Shown: positions 1 to 10,102 of the stretch, one piece after another
Numbering within the stretch: position 1 is the first letter of the stretch
How the letters are laid out: the number at the start of each line of letters is the position of its first letter
Source of the DNA: Heracleum sosnowskyi
Taxonomy: Eukaryota; Streptophyta; Magnoliopsida; Apiales; Apiaceae
Direction of reading: 5' to 3'
Length of the DNA stretch: 64,000 nt
NCBI GenBank assembly: GCA_030848705.1
Contig: CM061240.1
Location: 122,810,998-122,874,997, forward strand
The notes under the pieces: generated by a model
Databases searched by the model: none
The model's input: only the letters and a program-made list of their open reading frames with translations
What the model was told of the DNA's origin: nothing
Program-made: the position numbers and the translations under genes

Positions 1-1581
1 TTCTTTCTTTTCTCGGGTAACTAAAGTAACCCTCTTATTCTTACAATCAATACGCGCATCATAATCAGTTAACCAATCCATTCCTAAAATCACATCAAAT
101 TCTCCCAACTGGAAAGGTAATAAATCAACATAAAAACGATTCCCTAAAATCTCAATTTCACAACGGGGACAATACGAACTGGCCGGTATACGATCCTGGT
201 TAGCTATTTCTATATTCAACACTCCATTTAAGAGTTCCATTAAACAATTTAATTTACGAACAAACGTTTCCGAAATAAACGACTTAGTAGCTCCTGAATC
301 TATCAGCACTTTAGCATTAACAGAATTTACTAGAAGTGTACCTGCCACCACATCGGAGTCTCTTATTGCTTCCCTCATTGACATATTATAGGTTTTGGCT
401 AACGGCTGAACATCAACAGCTGGAGGTGCCTCTGTAGCTCGAATCATGTTGTTCACGGGTGCTGGCGCTTTACAATCCTTAATCATATGGCCTGGTCTCT
501 TACATCGATGACACACAATGCCTGTCTTGCAATCCCTGGCATAATGCCCTTTCTGGTTACACTTAAAACATGTGATACTCAATCTGTGGCATATACATGG
601 ATGTCTTTTCCTGCATGTCTTGCATTCTGGTAGTGGAGGTCTGAGAACTACTTGCTGGTTGTTGTTTGGTGGATGATTGATTGGTCCTACATTTCCGGTA
701 TCTGGTTTCTTGAAAGTTGTACCTCTGCCCAGCTGAAATCCTGGTTTCTTGTTTGGATGACTTTGAAGGTCTCCTTGTGACTGGACCTTATCAGATGTCC
801 CTACCTTTCTTTTCTTATTCTCTCTCTATTTCATGTATGAATCACTCTCTCCTTCCGCAATCATTGCCTTCTGTACTACGGCTGTATATGTATCTAATTC
901 CAAAACTGCTAACTTACTACGAATCCATGACCTCAGTCCCTGTTGGAACCTTTTGGCCTTCTTCTTCTCCGTATCAACGTATGTCGGAACAAACCTAGAC
1001 AACTCGGTAAACTTAGTCTCGTATTGAGAAACAGTCATACTACCTTGCTTCAATTCTAGAAATTTCAACTCCATTTGATCTCGCATAAAATCAGGAAAAT
1101 ACTTCTCTAAAAACAATTCTGTAAATCTCTCCCATGTAATTAACCCTTCAGGTTCTAAAGCCTTACTAGTTTCCCACCAATAACTTGCCTCATTTTTCAA
1201 AAAATAACTAGCATACTCAGTTTTCTTTTCTCCCGTTACCTCTATCAATGTAAAAGCTTTCTCCATTTCCTTTAACCATGCCTTTGCCTCAACTGGATCA
1301 GCAGATCCCTTGAACTCTGGAGGTTTTGCTGCTTGAAAAGATTTAAACGTGACCACGGGTACTACTTGCTGGTGCTGTTGTTGTTGATGCTGATGTTGCT
1401 GCTGCTGCTGTTGTAACTGCTGTTGGATCTGTTGTTGTTGTTGTGCTAAAGCAGTAGTTTGTTGAGTTAGGGTGTTCAAAAGCTGTATTACAACCGGATC
1501 TAAATGACCCGTTGGGGGTGTATTCTGTTGACCTTCTTGGTCAGTGGAATTATTCGCACGGGTATTTCGTCTAGGAGGCAT
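1..1581 (-). pseudogene. Gag and start of pol (zinc knuckles, protease) of a Tekay-like Ty3/gypsy element, cut by the window edge
   Basis: Read on the minus strand from the ATG at 1581. The first 251 codons (to 826) have a basic start, a glutamine-rich stretch (about 1375-1450) and a typical retrotransposon gag domain (FKGSADP, AWLKEMEKAF, YWWETSK, FLEKYFPDF). A TAG at 826-828 ends this ORF, but the same frame continues beyond it. It shows two CCHC knuckles, CFKCNQKGHYARDC and CHRCKRPGHMIKDC (about 480-580), then an aspartic protease with the motif LIDSGATKSFIS (about 275-310) and FDVILGMDWL (about 75-105). This is the gag-knuckle-protease order of chromovirus-type gypsy elements. The rest of pol lies left of the window. 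The in-frame TAG suggests a defective copy; a read-through stop cannot be excluded. Gag packages element RNA and the protease cleaves the polyprotein. Confidence 0.85.
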
Positions 1582-2682
1582 AATGCTGATGAATAAACAA
1601 TAACTGATTTAATCAAATAATTCATAAATAGAAAAGAAGGAGAACACAATTGGTAGAATCATAATTTACGGATTTTCAACGGCGTACGGGTACACTCGTT
1701 GCACAAATAGAATAACAATTATAATATTGGGAATGGATAACAAGAGAATAATAACAGTTCTACAAAAGATGGTTATCATAAATATATACATAGATTCAAT
1801 ACAAGCGTAGAACGCTTTCAAAAGTAAAGTGTGTCATAGCTGAACTACAACTGCCGATCAACAGTACAACAACAAAATACAACAACAATCCAAGGCGATA
1901 CTATAAGCCTGGTGCACTGCTGATACTATACTATGCATCTATGTACTATCTGACTGGAAATCCACATAATATCCCAACCTCGTCTCTACCGGCTCATGGA
2001 TCATCATCTCTGGTCTCCCATAATGCTGGTCCGACAATCTCTGCAATCTCCCTCATCGCAAAATCCAAAACCTCTCTCACCCCTACTGTAGTCTCTCCCT
2101 CTCTGCTAGTAGCTAGTCCATGCAACCTCGTCTCTACCAATGTCCTCACAACCCTGAGTCTCATCCGTGTCTCTCCTACCTGATCCCTAAATCTATCTCT
2201 ATCTCTGGCTACACCTGCCTCCGTTGAACGCATCCCACGCATCTATAATACCTGTCTATGAAAGTAATCCCTCTCATCTCTCATCATCTGATAACGGTGA
2301 TGTGGAACTGGTGGCTCAGAGATCTAGAACAAAGGTCCGGAAACTGAATCCTGAGATCGCGGTGCTGCGGGTACGCATCGAAGTGGAACGGGACAAGGTA
2401 TATGATCCCTCCTGACCACTATAGGCCCAGACTGAGGAAGTGTCGGTCGCGACGGTCCTGCTCTCATATCTGGTACAGGTATCTCCTCTCTCGTATGCTC
2501 TAACGGATCTGAATCTGAACTAGAGCTAGGTGGCTGCAATTATAACCATACTCGATTACTACGCATAATATTTCTAATCGACCTTCTATGACCATTAGGT
2601 GAATTTCTAACCCTATATGTTATCCTGGACCCTAAATCCTAACTTGTTTCAAATGCCATAACCTATTGCTCTGATACCAACC
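1582..2682 (-). other. Untranslated leader of the Tekay-like gypsy element
   Basis: Between the gag ATG and the primer binding site there are about 1.1 kb without a coherent long ORF. Short ORFs on both strands here show no recognisable domain. Long leaders of this kind are normal in Tekay/Del elements. Confidence 0.6.
2667..2680 (-). other. Primer binding site (initiator tRNA-Met type)
   Basis: On the minus strand this reads TTGGTATCAGAGC, the standard PBS complementary to the 3' end of initiator tRNA-Met. It lies two bases from the inner LTR end at 2683, which fixes element orientation and LTR boundary. Confidence 0.85.
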
Positions 2683-4471
2683 TGTGACGCCCTCCAGACC
2701 CGGGGCACAGATCTGGGGAGTCACTCGACCAACGAAACACAACATACCTATATATAGCAAATGCATAATATAACAATAACATAAAATGCCCCTTATCCAA
2801 GACCGCATCCAGATTATGGCAAGAAACAAGATTCTAAGTCAATATTATTACAAACCAGTTTTCAGAGTTATTACACAACTTAATATACAAAGCTAGACAT
2901 CTAGTCTAACTTCCAAAATAAGACAACTACCCGTCCAATGACAATCACTCGAGGTGGTCTCCTAGCATCTGGAGAACTGTCACTAGCGATGTGTCTGCTC
3001 ATTCTGTTGCTTCACTGGAATAGGGTTAGAACAAAACAAGTATGAGCCACAAGTGCTCAGCAAGCATAATATATATCAATCACAGTTCCATAATGAAAGG
3101 AAGAATTTCAGTTATCTGAATCAACAATATACAAGTCAAACATATGCTTTTAACAATCTTTATTGAAGAAAGAGGAATTAGAATTGGACTTCTACATTTT
3201 TCAAATACAAAGGTTGTGCTGCTGATCAATCACGCATCAACCCCGGGCTAGCTTATAGCATAGTCCTCCACTAGGATCCATGGTCATCTAGGCCTTAAGT
3301 TATTACGACCATAAATATGGCCTGACCATTACTGGTCACATTTTAAAACATGCCAATTCTATCACAAAGTATAAGCAATAACATGCATAACAAGATAAGT
3401 ACACAATGACAGGGTGCAATAGTTGCAAAAGAGCTTCAACTATTCAATATCAAATGAAGTTCGATAAATAGATTCGAAATGGTTTCAGTGGTACATAAGT
3501 ACACAATGACAAGGTACAATAGTTGCAAAAGAGCTTCAACTATTCAGTATCAAATGAAGTTCGAGAAATAGATTCGAAATGGTTTCAACGGTACATAAGT
3601 ACACATTAAGAAAGTCAACAATGATTATTATCAATATAAACTGAATTCAAGGTGAAGGTTTCTGATATCCGACACGGTTGTGGATCAGATCAACAGTTAG
3701 GAATATTCAAGGAAATAACATCAGTTGCTCAATATGGGTGAAGAGTGAATAATCTGAATCGTTACGATGGTAACATACATGTAATCATAGGAAACAATGT
3801 CAATTGAATCAACAAGTAAAGGCACATATACTTGCCTGGTCTACGTCGCTGATGGGATTCTACCTCGTTCACTCTACTTTGCCCTTTCCCTTGCTCCGGG
3901 AACTCGATTCTATAATAAACAACTTATAACTGTAAGTCTGACTAACCTCATTCTATCCTTGATATATACTCATAACCATTTTCACATTTAAACAAGTAAC
4001 CGGGTACTTATTGGACGCCCAGTCTAATTTACGGTATTTAAAACTCAGACACTAGCCCTCGTACGGGCATATACGGACTATAAAACACATTACAAATCTC
4101 ATACGAACCATATAGCACTTATAAATATTTTTAGAACAATATCTGAGGCTTATTTGAATATAAATAAGTCACAGATAATTTTTAAAACAAAAATCGGATT
4201 TTTAATCCCAATATAAGTATTTAATAGCAATTAAAATCAATTAATAAAATTAATTGACACTTTTTAAATGCTCAAACTATTTTTAAATAATTAATCAAGC
4301 TAGAAAATAATTAAACTTAATTTTAAATTAATTAAATCTAATTAATAATTAATTTTTAAGAACTAACTGATTAAAAGAATTAATCAATTAATTAAATTAA
4401 TTAATTATTATTTAAAAATAATTAAAATAATTAAATTTAATCAATTTTCGAATTTAAATAAATAAATATGA
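2683..4471 (-). repeat. 5' LTR of the Tekay-like gypsy element, inner segment
   Basis: The LTR starts next to the PBS with TGTGACGCCC (plus strand) and continues to 4471, where the SIRE-like copia element interrupts it; it resumes at 16264. The TATGA duplication at 4467-4471 and 16264-16268 shows that the two segments were once continuous. Total reconstructed length is about 3.3 kb, long but compatible with Tekay. No gene is seen; the last 300 bp (4140-4440) are very AT-rich with many TTAATTAA-like words. Confidence 0.75.
3395..3594. repeat. 100-bp tandem duplication inside the gypsy LTR
   Basis: Two adjacent copies (3395-3494 and 3495-3594) start with ATAAGTACACAATGACA and end with GGTTTCA..GGTAC; they differ by only a few bases, and a partial third copy begins at 3595. 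Confidence 0.85.
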
Positions 4472-4967
4472 TGTTAGGCCGAATACACAATATATAATCA
4501 AATATATGTATGAGAATAACAATAAGAACACTGTTTATGAATAATAAACTGTATGGAATTAATAACTCCTCTCTCGGTGATGTAAAAATATCACAGAGAG
4601 CTGCTAGGTTACAAGAATAATATTTCAAGTATTTGCATCCCTTTTAGGGTTAACCTATTTGTGTTTATATAGTACACAGCTACATACAATCTTTAATTGA
4701 TATTCCTATAAATCAACTATACAATTGATATCAATTAAGTATTGCTTCTGTCTTCTGTTCCGTTTCCTTAGCCATCACGATATCTCTTTGCTTCTATCCT
4801 TCTTCAAAGTATATCGCTTCTAGAATCTTCATTGAGTATAACACCGACAGCTAAGCAAACTCTGACTGTCAGAGTTTAACAAACTCTGACCAGTCTTCCA
4901 GCTAAACTATGATAGTTTCCTGATACTTTAAACACTGATAAACAAACATCAGCAATTATATCTAACA
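4472..4967 (-). repeat. 3' LTR of SIRE-like element 1
   Basis: Same 496-bp sequence as 15768-16263 with six differences seen by eye. It contains a TATA-like box on the minus strand (ACTATATAAACA, about 4662-4674) and a palindrome at 4857-4877 with 9-bp arms AAACTCTGA / TCAGAGTTT. Confidence 0.92.
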
Positions 4968-4980
4968 ATCTCCCCCAACT
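4968..4980 (-). other. Polypurine tract of SIRE-like element 1
   Basis: On the minus strand this reads AGTTGGGGGAGAT, purine-rich and directly upstream of the 3' LTR start, as expected for the plus-strand DNA primer. Nearly the same tract lies next to the LTRs at 43419 and 59448. Confidence 0.8.
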
Positions 4981-5111
4981 TGTGCATACAAAAATGTACA
5001 AGTTAACAGATAATTGATGATGTCAAAACATATAACAAATGTAGTGTTTATAAAATCACAGAGTTTATATTTTAACTTAGAACAGAAAACTTAAAAACTT
5101 ACAGACTCCAT

Positions 5112-8100
5112 TTACTTAATCTCTTCAACTTCAGGTACAGTTCTGAGATAGTCTATAAGCAATCTTCTTTCAGCCTTTTCAAGCTCAGCTACCATAATCT
5201 CTTTCAGTTCCTTCGACTCTGGATCACTCTCTCTAGTTTGATAGATAGCAGCTCTCAAAGCATAAATACTATTCTTCCTTATTTCATTTCCCAACTTTAT
5301 TATGAAAGATTTATCTGATTCCAGATTAAATTCTAACACTTTTATACCAAGAGCTGTTTTAAATTTTGCACTGTTCCTCTTAATTTCTACAAGCTTTCCT
5401 TGATGATCTCTGTACTTAGGTATGTAAGAACCTGTAGACTTTAAGCCACTAAGAACTCTAGCTTTCATCATCCTGCTTCTTAATACCTCAGCTGCTTGTT
5501 GAGTTCTTTGATTTTCGACTTTTAATAGGTACAACACATATTCCAGCTCTTCTTTCATTTTCAATTCAATATCAGCTTCTCCAACTCTGTATACTCTTCC
5601 ATCAGTCTTGAAGTATAACAGAAAATCCCTTTTCAAACCTCTATGATGTATTAACTGAACAGACTCCAAAGTATCAAGATTTTCTTGAGTCACACCAACA
5701 CCAGGTTCAGCTAATGATGTATAATCCATAGGACTATTATTCACCCTCTTCTCTCTGTGAGATCCTAATCCAGATCTATCTCGAGATTCCTTTCCCATAA
5801 TGGTTCTGCTTTGAAAAATATTCACAGTTCTAGGATTCAGAGTATGTTGAACAGTGATTGGTTTTCCAAATGTCCTTTGAAGTTGAGAAGATAACTGAGT
5901 CTGTACAACTTGAGTAGTATCAGTGGTTGTCACAGCTTCCAATGATTTGTCAACTTGAGCATTGTCAGAGGTTGATTGAGCTTTCTTCAGTACTTGTTTT
6001 TCTTCTACAAGCTTCTTTTTGCCTTTATCAAGACTGGTTTCAACTGGTCTTCTTGCATACTGTAAACTCTGTTTAGAGTCTACATTATCTTTGATAATAA
6101 TTCCTTTCTCTTTCGGCCTTGAAACTTTCACAGCCTTCTTGATCTTTCCAGATTTCAAATTCTTCTTATGCTCTTCAGCCAGCATCTTTTCTTCATTTAC
6201 AATATCTTCAACTGTAACATTCACATCATGCTCTTCCAAAAACAACTGAGCTGCAATCTCTTCATCAGTAATTAGTTGAGAAGTAGGCAATAAGCTTCTA
6301 ACTTTTGAAGATGATTGAGCTTCAGTGTTTATTCTCTCAGAGTTTGTCCTAGCAGAGTTTGACCGAAGTCTCCCTTGCTCTTCTTGAATTGATTTTGACC
6401 TTAACTCTCTTTCTTTTGCACCACCATTAGTAGTATCATCCTTTCTGCTCAGAGTTTGAGATTTCTTGCATTTGTCCTTGAATACTCTCTCCCCCTTTTT
6501 GACATCATCTGGAATCAACACTGATGTGAGCAATTCAAGTGAAGCAGCAATAGAATCAAGCTTGTCAGACATTACAAGTTGATTGTCTTCAACCTTGCTT
6601 AGCCTGTTTCTGATAGCCTCCTGATCTCTAGATAAAGAAAAAATTTCATGTTTCAAAGTCATTTCCCTTGTAGCCACTTCATTTCTCAACCCAGTAACAG
6701 ACTTCTGAGTTTCATCAAAACGGTTGTGAAGAGACTTGACTTGAACTATTGTAGCTTTAAGATGTGCAAGAAGCTCAGGATTTGTGATAGTAGCAGCAGA
6801 CTTTGACACAAATTCAGCTGCCCTCTGATCAGGAAAAATGCACTCATGGCTTGACCAATTTGCAAAGTACATATTCTGATAATGAGCTTCAGTGTCATGA
6901 TGAGATGTTCCACCAATATCAGTCACCTTAGGATTGTGTTGACCAGAAACCCTTGGAGAAGATGAAGAATCAGCTTTGTCATCAGACTTTGCTGAAGATT
7001 CTGCATTTTGAGAATTTAGAACATTCTCAGCAGCATTTTCTTGTGCACTTTCATTCGCAAGATTATCAGAGTTTAAGTTCTCAGCAATAGGCTCAACAAC
7101 AGGCTCTACAACAGCATTTTCAAGAACAGCCTTTGTTGTCTGATCAACCTCCTCACCCTCTTCAAGAACCTGGTGAGTAACAGAGCATACCTCTGTGTGA
7201 GTAGCCATAGACTCATCAAGAATCACAGTTGGTTGATCAGCTGCAGCCACATCCTCTGTTTCTTCAACACTGTCAAACTCTTCAAGAGTTGCAGAAAGAT
7301 GTGCTTCAATATTCTCCTCTATTTCCATTTCCAATGGATCAATGAAGTTTGGCTCAGGCTGTTCATCATTCAAGTCAGCCATCTCATCAGCATTTGCTCT
7401 GGCTTCATCAGGCACAGTAGCATCCTTAGTAGCATCTTGAGAGACAATCTCTGGAGTTTCAGCAGGTGTGGATTCTTGAACCACTTCATCAAATAAGTAA
7501 TCAGCTACCAGCTTCCTCCTTTTAGTCTGTAAAAGCTCATTTGCATCAGAGTGTGGTCTATTTGCCCTCTTCTTTGTTCTGGAAGTACCAACAGACTTTG
7601 GTAATTCCGCATCAGTAGATGGTTTAGCAGCCTTGACAGCTTTAAAAGCCTTATGCTTAGTTCTACCTCCAGATTTTGGTCTTTGGGGTGTAGATTGAGG
7701 AAGATCAGTGTTTAATGGTTGAGGTGGTGATTGAAGTTGTGTTTGAGGTGGATTGTTTAAAAATTGTTGGACTCTATCAGGAAATAATAAGGCACCAACA
7801 TTCTCTTTCTTAAAATCCTTATTTGTCAGATCAGAAAATATTCTCTTATGCAATTTAAAAGAGGGAATCACATCATCCTCAGCAATTTCAACCCCATTAA
7901 CACACACAGAAAATATCAATTGACAAAAGCGAGCAAAGTATACTACACTTCTATTTTCTGTCATCTTCTCTCTTATATTATGCAGTACGAGTCTAGCAAA
8001 ATCATAATTATTACCATAGAGAAGAGAATACCCGATTTGCAGACTATCAATTGGAATAGCATCCCAATTAGTACACTTCTTGCCGAACGCTCTAGTAATG

Positions 8101-8546
8101 CAGTCAAAGAAAAAACTCCATTCTTTCCTCAAAAGCGGTCGCTTCACCTGACCTATCCTTGCCAGTGACCCACTGTAACCAATTTCTCTCATCATCCTCT
8201 GTAGCTCAGCATCACCAACAGAGATTGTGTAAGCATTAAAATCTTCAAAAACCAAAGCATCACGAACAGTGTTTGGAGTGACCACAAACTCTTGCTCTTG
8301 AAACTCAAAAACAATCGAAGGAGTCCCATACTCTCCTCCATCATCATAGACACCTGTCTCCCAGAAACCCTTGATTTGCGATCCAGAAAGTTTCGCAGGT
8401 TCAACGAGAGCTTGCCCAATAGCAGACTGGGCAAGAAAGTTTTGAAACAAATGAAACGCCTCATGTGCGTTCTCATTACTCAGTGGTGCTGCATAGTTGT
8501 TAGGAACAAACTCTAATCCAACAGAGTGAAAGACAGTGGTTGCCAT
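5112..8546 (-). CDS. Third ORF (1144 aa) of a SIRE-like retrotransposon, unknown function
   Basis: Uninterrupted ORF starting with ATG (MATTVFHS) in the position where SIRE elements carry their so-called env-like gene. Residues 1-265 form a conserved globular part with FWETGVYDDGG, LLRKEWSFFFDCITRAFGKKC and NWDAIPIDSLQIGYSLL. About 355-515 is highly acidic, rich in E, D, A and S. About 570-675 looks like coiled coil. About 690-910 is charged and K/S/Q-rich. Residues 914-1144 are again conserved (SLAEPGVGVTQENL, DFLLYFKTDGRVYRVGE, SLRAAIYQ-like, LLIDYLRTVPE). I see no signal peptide and no convincing membrane span, so nothing supports an envelope role. The N-terminal pattern recalls retrotransposon-borne proteins in composite genomes that databases label longin-like; that is memory, not a search result. 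A second copy lies at 59612-63208 and a relic at 17770-18896. Confidence 0.85.
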   Translation of the reverse strand: MATTVFHSVGLEFVPNNYAAPLSNENAHEAFHLFQNFLAQSAIGQALVEPAKLSGSQIKGFWETGVYDDGGEYGTPSIVFEFQEQEFVVTPNTVRDALVFEDFNAYTISVGDAELQRMMREIGYSGSLARIGQVKRPLLRKEWSFFFDCITRAFGKKCTNWDAIPIDSLQIGYSLLYGNNYDFARLVLHNIREKMTENRSVVYFARFCQLIFSVCVNGVEIAEDDVIPSFKLHKRIFSDLTNKDFKKENVGALLFPDRVQQFLNNPPQTQLQSPPQPLNTDLPQSTPQRPKSGGRTKHKAFKAVKAAKPSTDAELPKSVGTSRTKKRANRPHSDANELLQTKRRKLVADYLFDEVVQESTPAETPEIVSQDATKDATVPDEARANADEMADLNDEQPEPNFIDPLEMEIEENIEAHLSATLEEFDSVEETEDVAAADQPTVILDESMATHTEVCSVTHQVLEEGEEVDQTTKAVLENAVVEPVVEPIAENLNSDNLANESAQENAAENVLNSQNAESSAKSDDKADSSSSPRVSGQHNPKVTDIGGTSHHDTEAHYQNMYFANWSSHECIFPDQRAAEFVSKSAATITNPELLAHLKATIVQVKSLHNRFDETQKSVTGLRNEVATREMTLKHEIFSLSRDQEAIRNRLSKVEDNQLVMSDKLDSIAASLELLTSVLIPDDVKKGERVFKDKCKKSQTLSRKDDTTNGGAKERELRSKSIQEEQGRLRSNSARTNSERINTEAQSSSKVRSLLPTSQLITDEEIAAQLFLEEHDVNVTVEDIVNEEKMLAEEHKKNLKSGKIKKAVKVSRPKEKGIIIKDNVDSKQSLQYARRPVETSLDKGKKKLVEEKQVLKKAQSTSDNAQVDKSLEAVTTTDTTQVVQTQLSSQLQRTFGKPITVQHTLNPRTVNIFQSRTIMGKESRDRSGLGSHREKRVNNSPMDYTSLAEPGVGVTQENLDTLESVQLIHHRGLKRDFLLYFKTDGRVYRVGEADIELKMKEELEYVLYLLKVENQRTQQAAEVLRSRMMKARVLSGLKSTGSYIPKYRDHQGKLVEIKRNSAKFKTALGIKVLEFNLESDKSFIIKLGNEIRKNSIYALRAAIYQTRESDPESKELKEIMVAELEKAERRLLIDYLRTVPEVEEIK

Positions 8547-8720
8547 TAGAAACAGATTTGAAAATTATCAGAGAATAAGCGTTGAAAGGTGTTTGAAAAA
8601 TCGATGCAGAAAAGTGTTTGTGAAAATGTGTGTGTGACAATATCTGTGAATGAAGTAAGTTAGTAAAGAATATGAACGTTGTGTGTATAATGATTAAGTA
8701 AGAAATACAAAAAATTAAAA

Positions 8721-9017
8721 CTGAAGAGTTTTAATCATTAAAACACACAACTGGCTTACTCGTGAAGTGTGTGAATGGGACAGGTGTCACACATGCAGTA
8801 ACTACCAGCAGTAACGTGGTAGTTTCCAACACCCATGCGCAGTAAAAACAGGCAATAATTACTGCTATTTTCAAGACACATTTAATCCTTTTCAAAACTC
8901 ATACAAACCGTTGTCAATCATACTCTCTATTTTCAAAAAAAATAATGTTCCTCAAAAATGTGAAATGTCTGAAACACATTTATTTATTTTAATCAACAGA
9001 GATTAAAAATAAATTAC
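8721..9017 (-). other. Possible intron in the leader of the third ORF
   Basis: Minus-strand donor CCGAG/GTAATTT at 9018/9017 and acceptor CTCTTCAG at 8721 enclose 297 nt. The second element has the same pair at 63701 and 63385 (317 nt). The donor context CTACGCCGAG/GTAATT is identical in both. Splicing itself is inferred. Confidence 0.35.
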
Positions 9018-9358
9018 CTCGGCGTAGAGTACACAGTTCATCAGTGTTTATCAATTCTCCAGCATCATTAAATAAACTCTTTTCTCAAAGTGCACAGTTG
9101 TGAGTATTTGTGTGTGGATAGTAGAGTTTACTGAATGTAAATATTTAGAGCATCTCAAAGTGCATAAAATCCACAAATTAAATCAGTAAAAACTGGTTGC
9201 TCAAACTCTCATATGTAAAACAAAACCTGATGTCATCTAAACTCTGTACCTATGTATTTATTTTCCTTTTTTTTTAATTTTATTTGTATAAGTATCTATA
9301 CATATATTGTTTTCACCCCCTGTCTAATTTCTTTTTTTTCCCAGTAATCAGAGGTTGG

Positions 9359-9640
9359 CACTAGTCACCAAAAATTTAGAAATTTTAGCCCTTATCTTAA
9401 CAGTAAGTTCCTGGATCGTCCTAAACAATTAACTAGTCACCAAAAGTTTAAATTTTAGCCCTTACAAACAGAGTAAGTTCCTGGTTCTTCCTAGCCTCTT
9501 GGCTAGTCACCAAAAATTTAAACTTCAGCCCTTACTAAACAGCAAGTTCCTGGATCTTCCTAGCTAATTAAATAGTCACCAAAAATTTCAAATTTTAGCC
9601 CTTATTGACATAATAAGTTCCTGGATCTTCCTAAGCACAA
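9359..9640. repeat. Four tandem repeats of about 70 bp
   Basis: Units start near 9359, 9431, 9503 and 9571. Each contains TAGTCACCAAAA, TTTAGCCCTTA (TTCAGCCCTTA in unit 3) and AAGTTCCTGG followed by CTTCCTA-like sequence. Units are diverged, so the array is not a recent expansion. Confidence 0.85.
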
Positions 9641-9703
9641 CATGATCTCAAAGGAATTTGTACATGTTTATACATCTTTTTCTTGGGGGTGAAGTAACAA
9701 CAA

Positions 9704-9712
9704 CTATTTATA
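9704..9712 (-). promoter_or_regulatory. TATA-like box upstream of the third ORF
   Basis: The minus strand reads TATAAATAG in the spacer, about 1.16 kb before the third-ORF ATG and about 690 nt before the conserved splice-donor-like site. In this AT-rich sequence a chance match is possible. Confidence 0.3.
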
Positions 9713-10102
9713 AGAGTTTAGACTAACATCATTTAACACATATAATTTATGAGAGAAAGTGCAAACAGTTAATACAGACTCAGTGTATAGAACCAATAAA
9801 TTAAGAGATGCTATAAATATAGAGACAGTGTCATGCTGTGTAAAGTTTCTGCACACATTTGAGATCAGATCATATATAACTCAGAAGGATTCCTGATTAC
9901 TTACTGAGAATCATGCTTTATTCTATTTTCTTCATCGGTGTATATGTTTCAGACAATACCACAATCAGAGTTTAACATCAGAGTTTAACCAACAGAGTAT
10001 GCTAACAGAGTTTAACAACATGATTTGAATGATAGTTAACATATGCATAGAAACATGAGCAACATATCACAGAAGATTAAATTTTGAGTCTAACCAGTAT
10101 CT

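Larger units (their letters stand above)
8547..10102 (-). other. Non-coding spacer between pol and third ORF
   Basis: About 1.55 kb without a coding region. It holds the conserved splice-like pair (8721-9017), four 70-bp repeats (9359-9640), a TATA-like box (9704-9712) and three CAGAGTTTAAC words at 9960-10015. Its upstream half may act as promoter or leader of the third ORF; this is inference. Confidence 0.6.

Noticed and set aside
6019..6249. Plus-strand ORFs opposite the third ORFs (also 7173-7496, 7848-8168, 61418-61738, 61790-62119)
   Set aside because: They are antisense shadows of the long minus-strand ORFs, with biased composition and no domain.
5112..8546. Envelope glycoprotein for the third ORF
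   Set aside because: No signal peptide, membrane anchor or cysteine pattern is visible; only its position resembles env.
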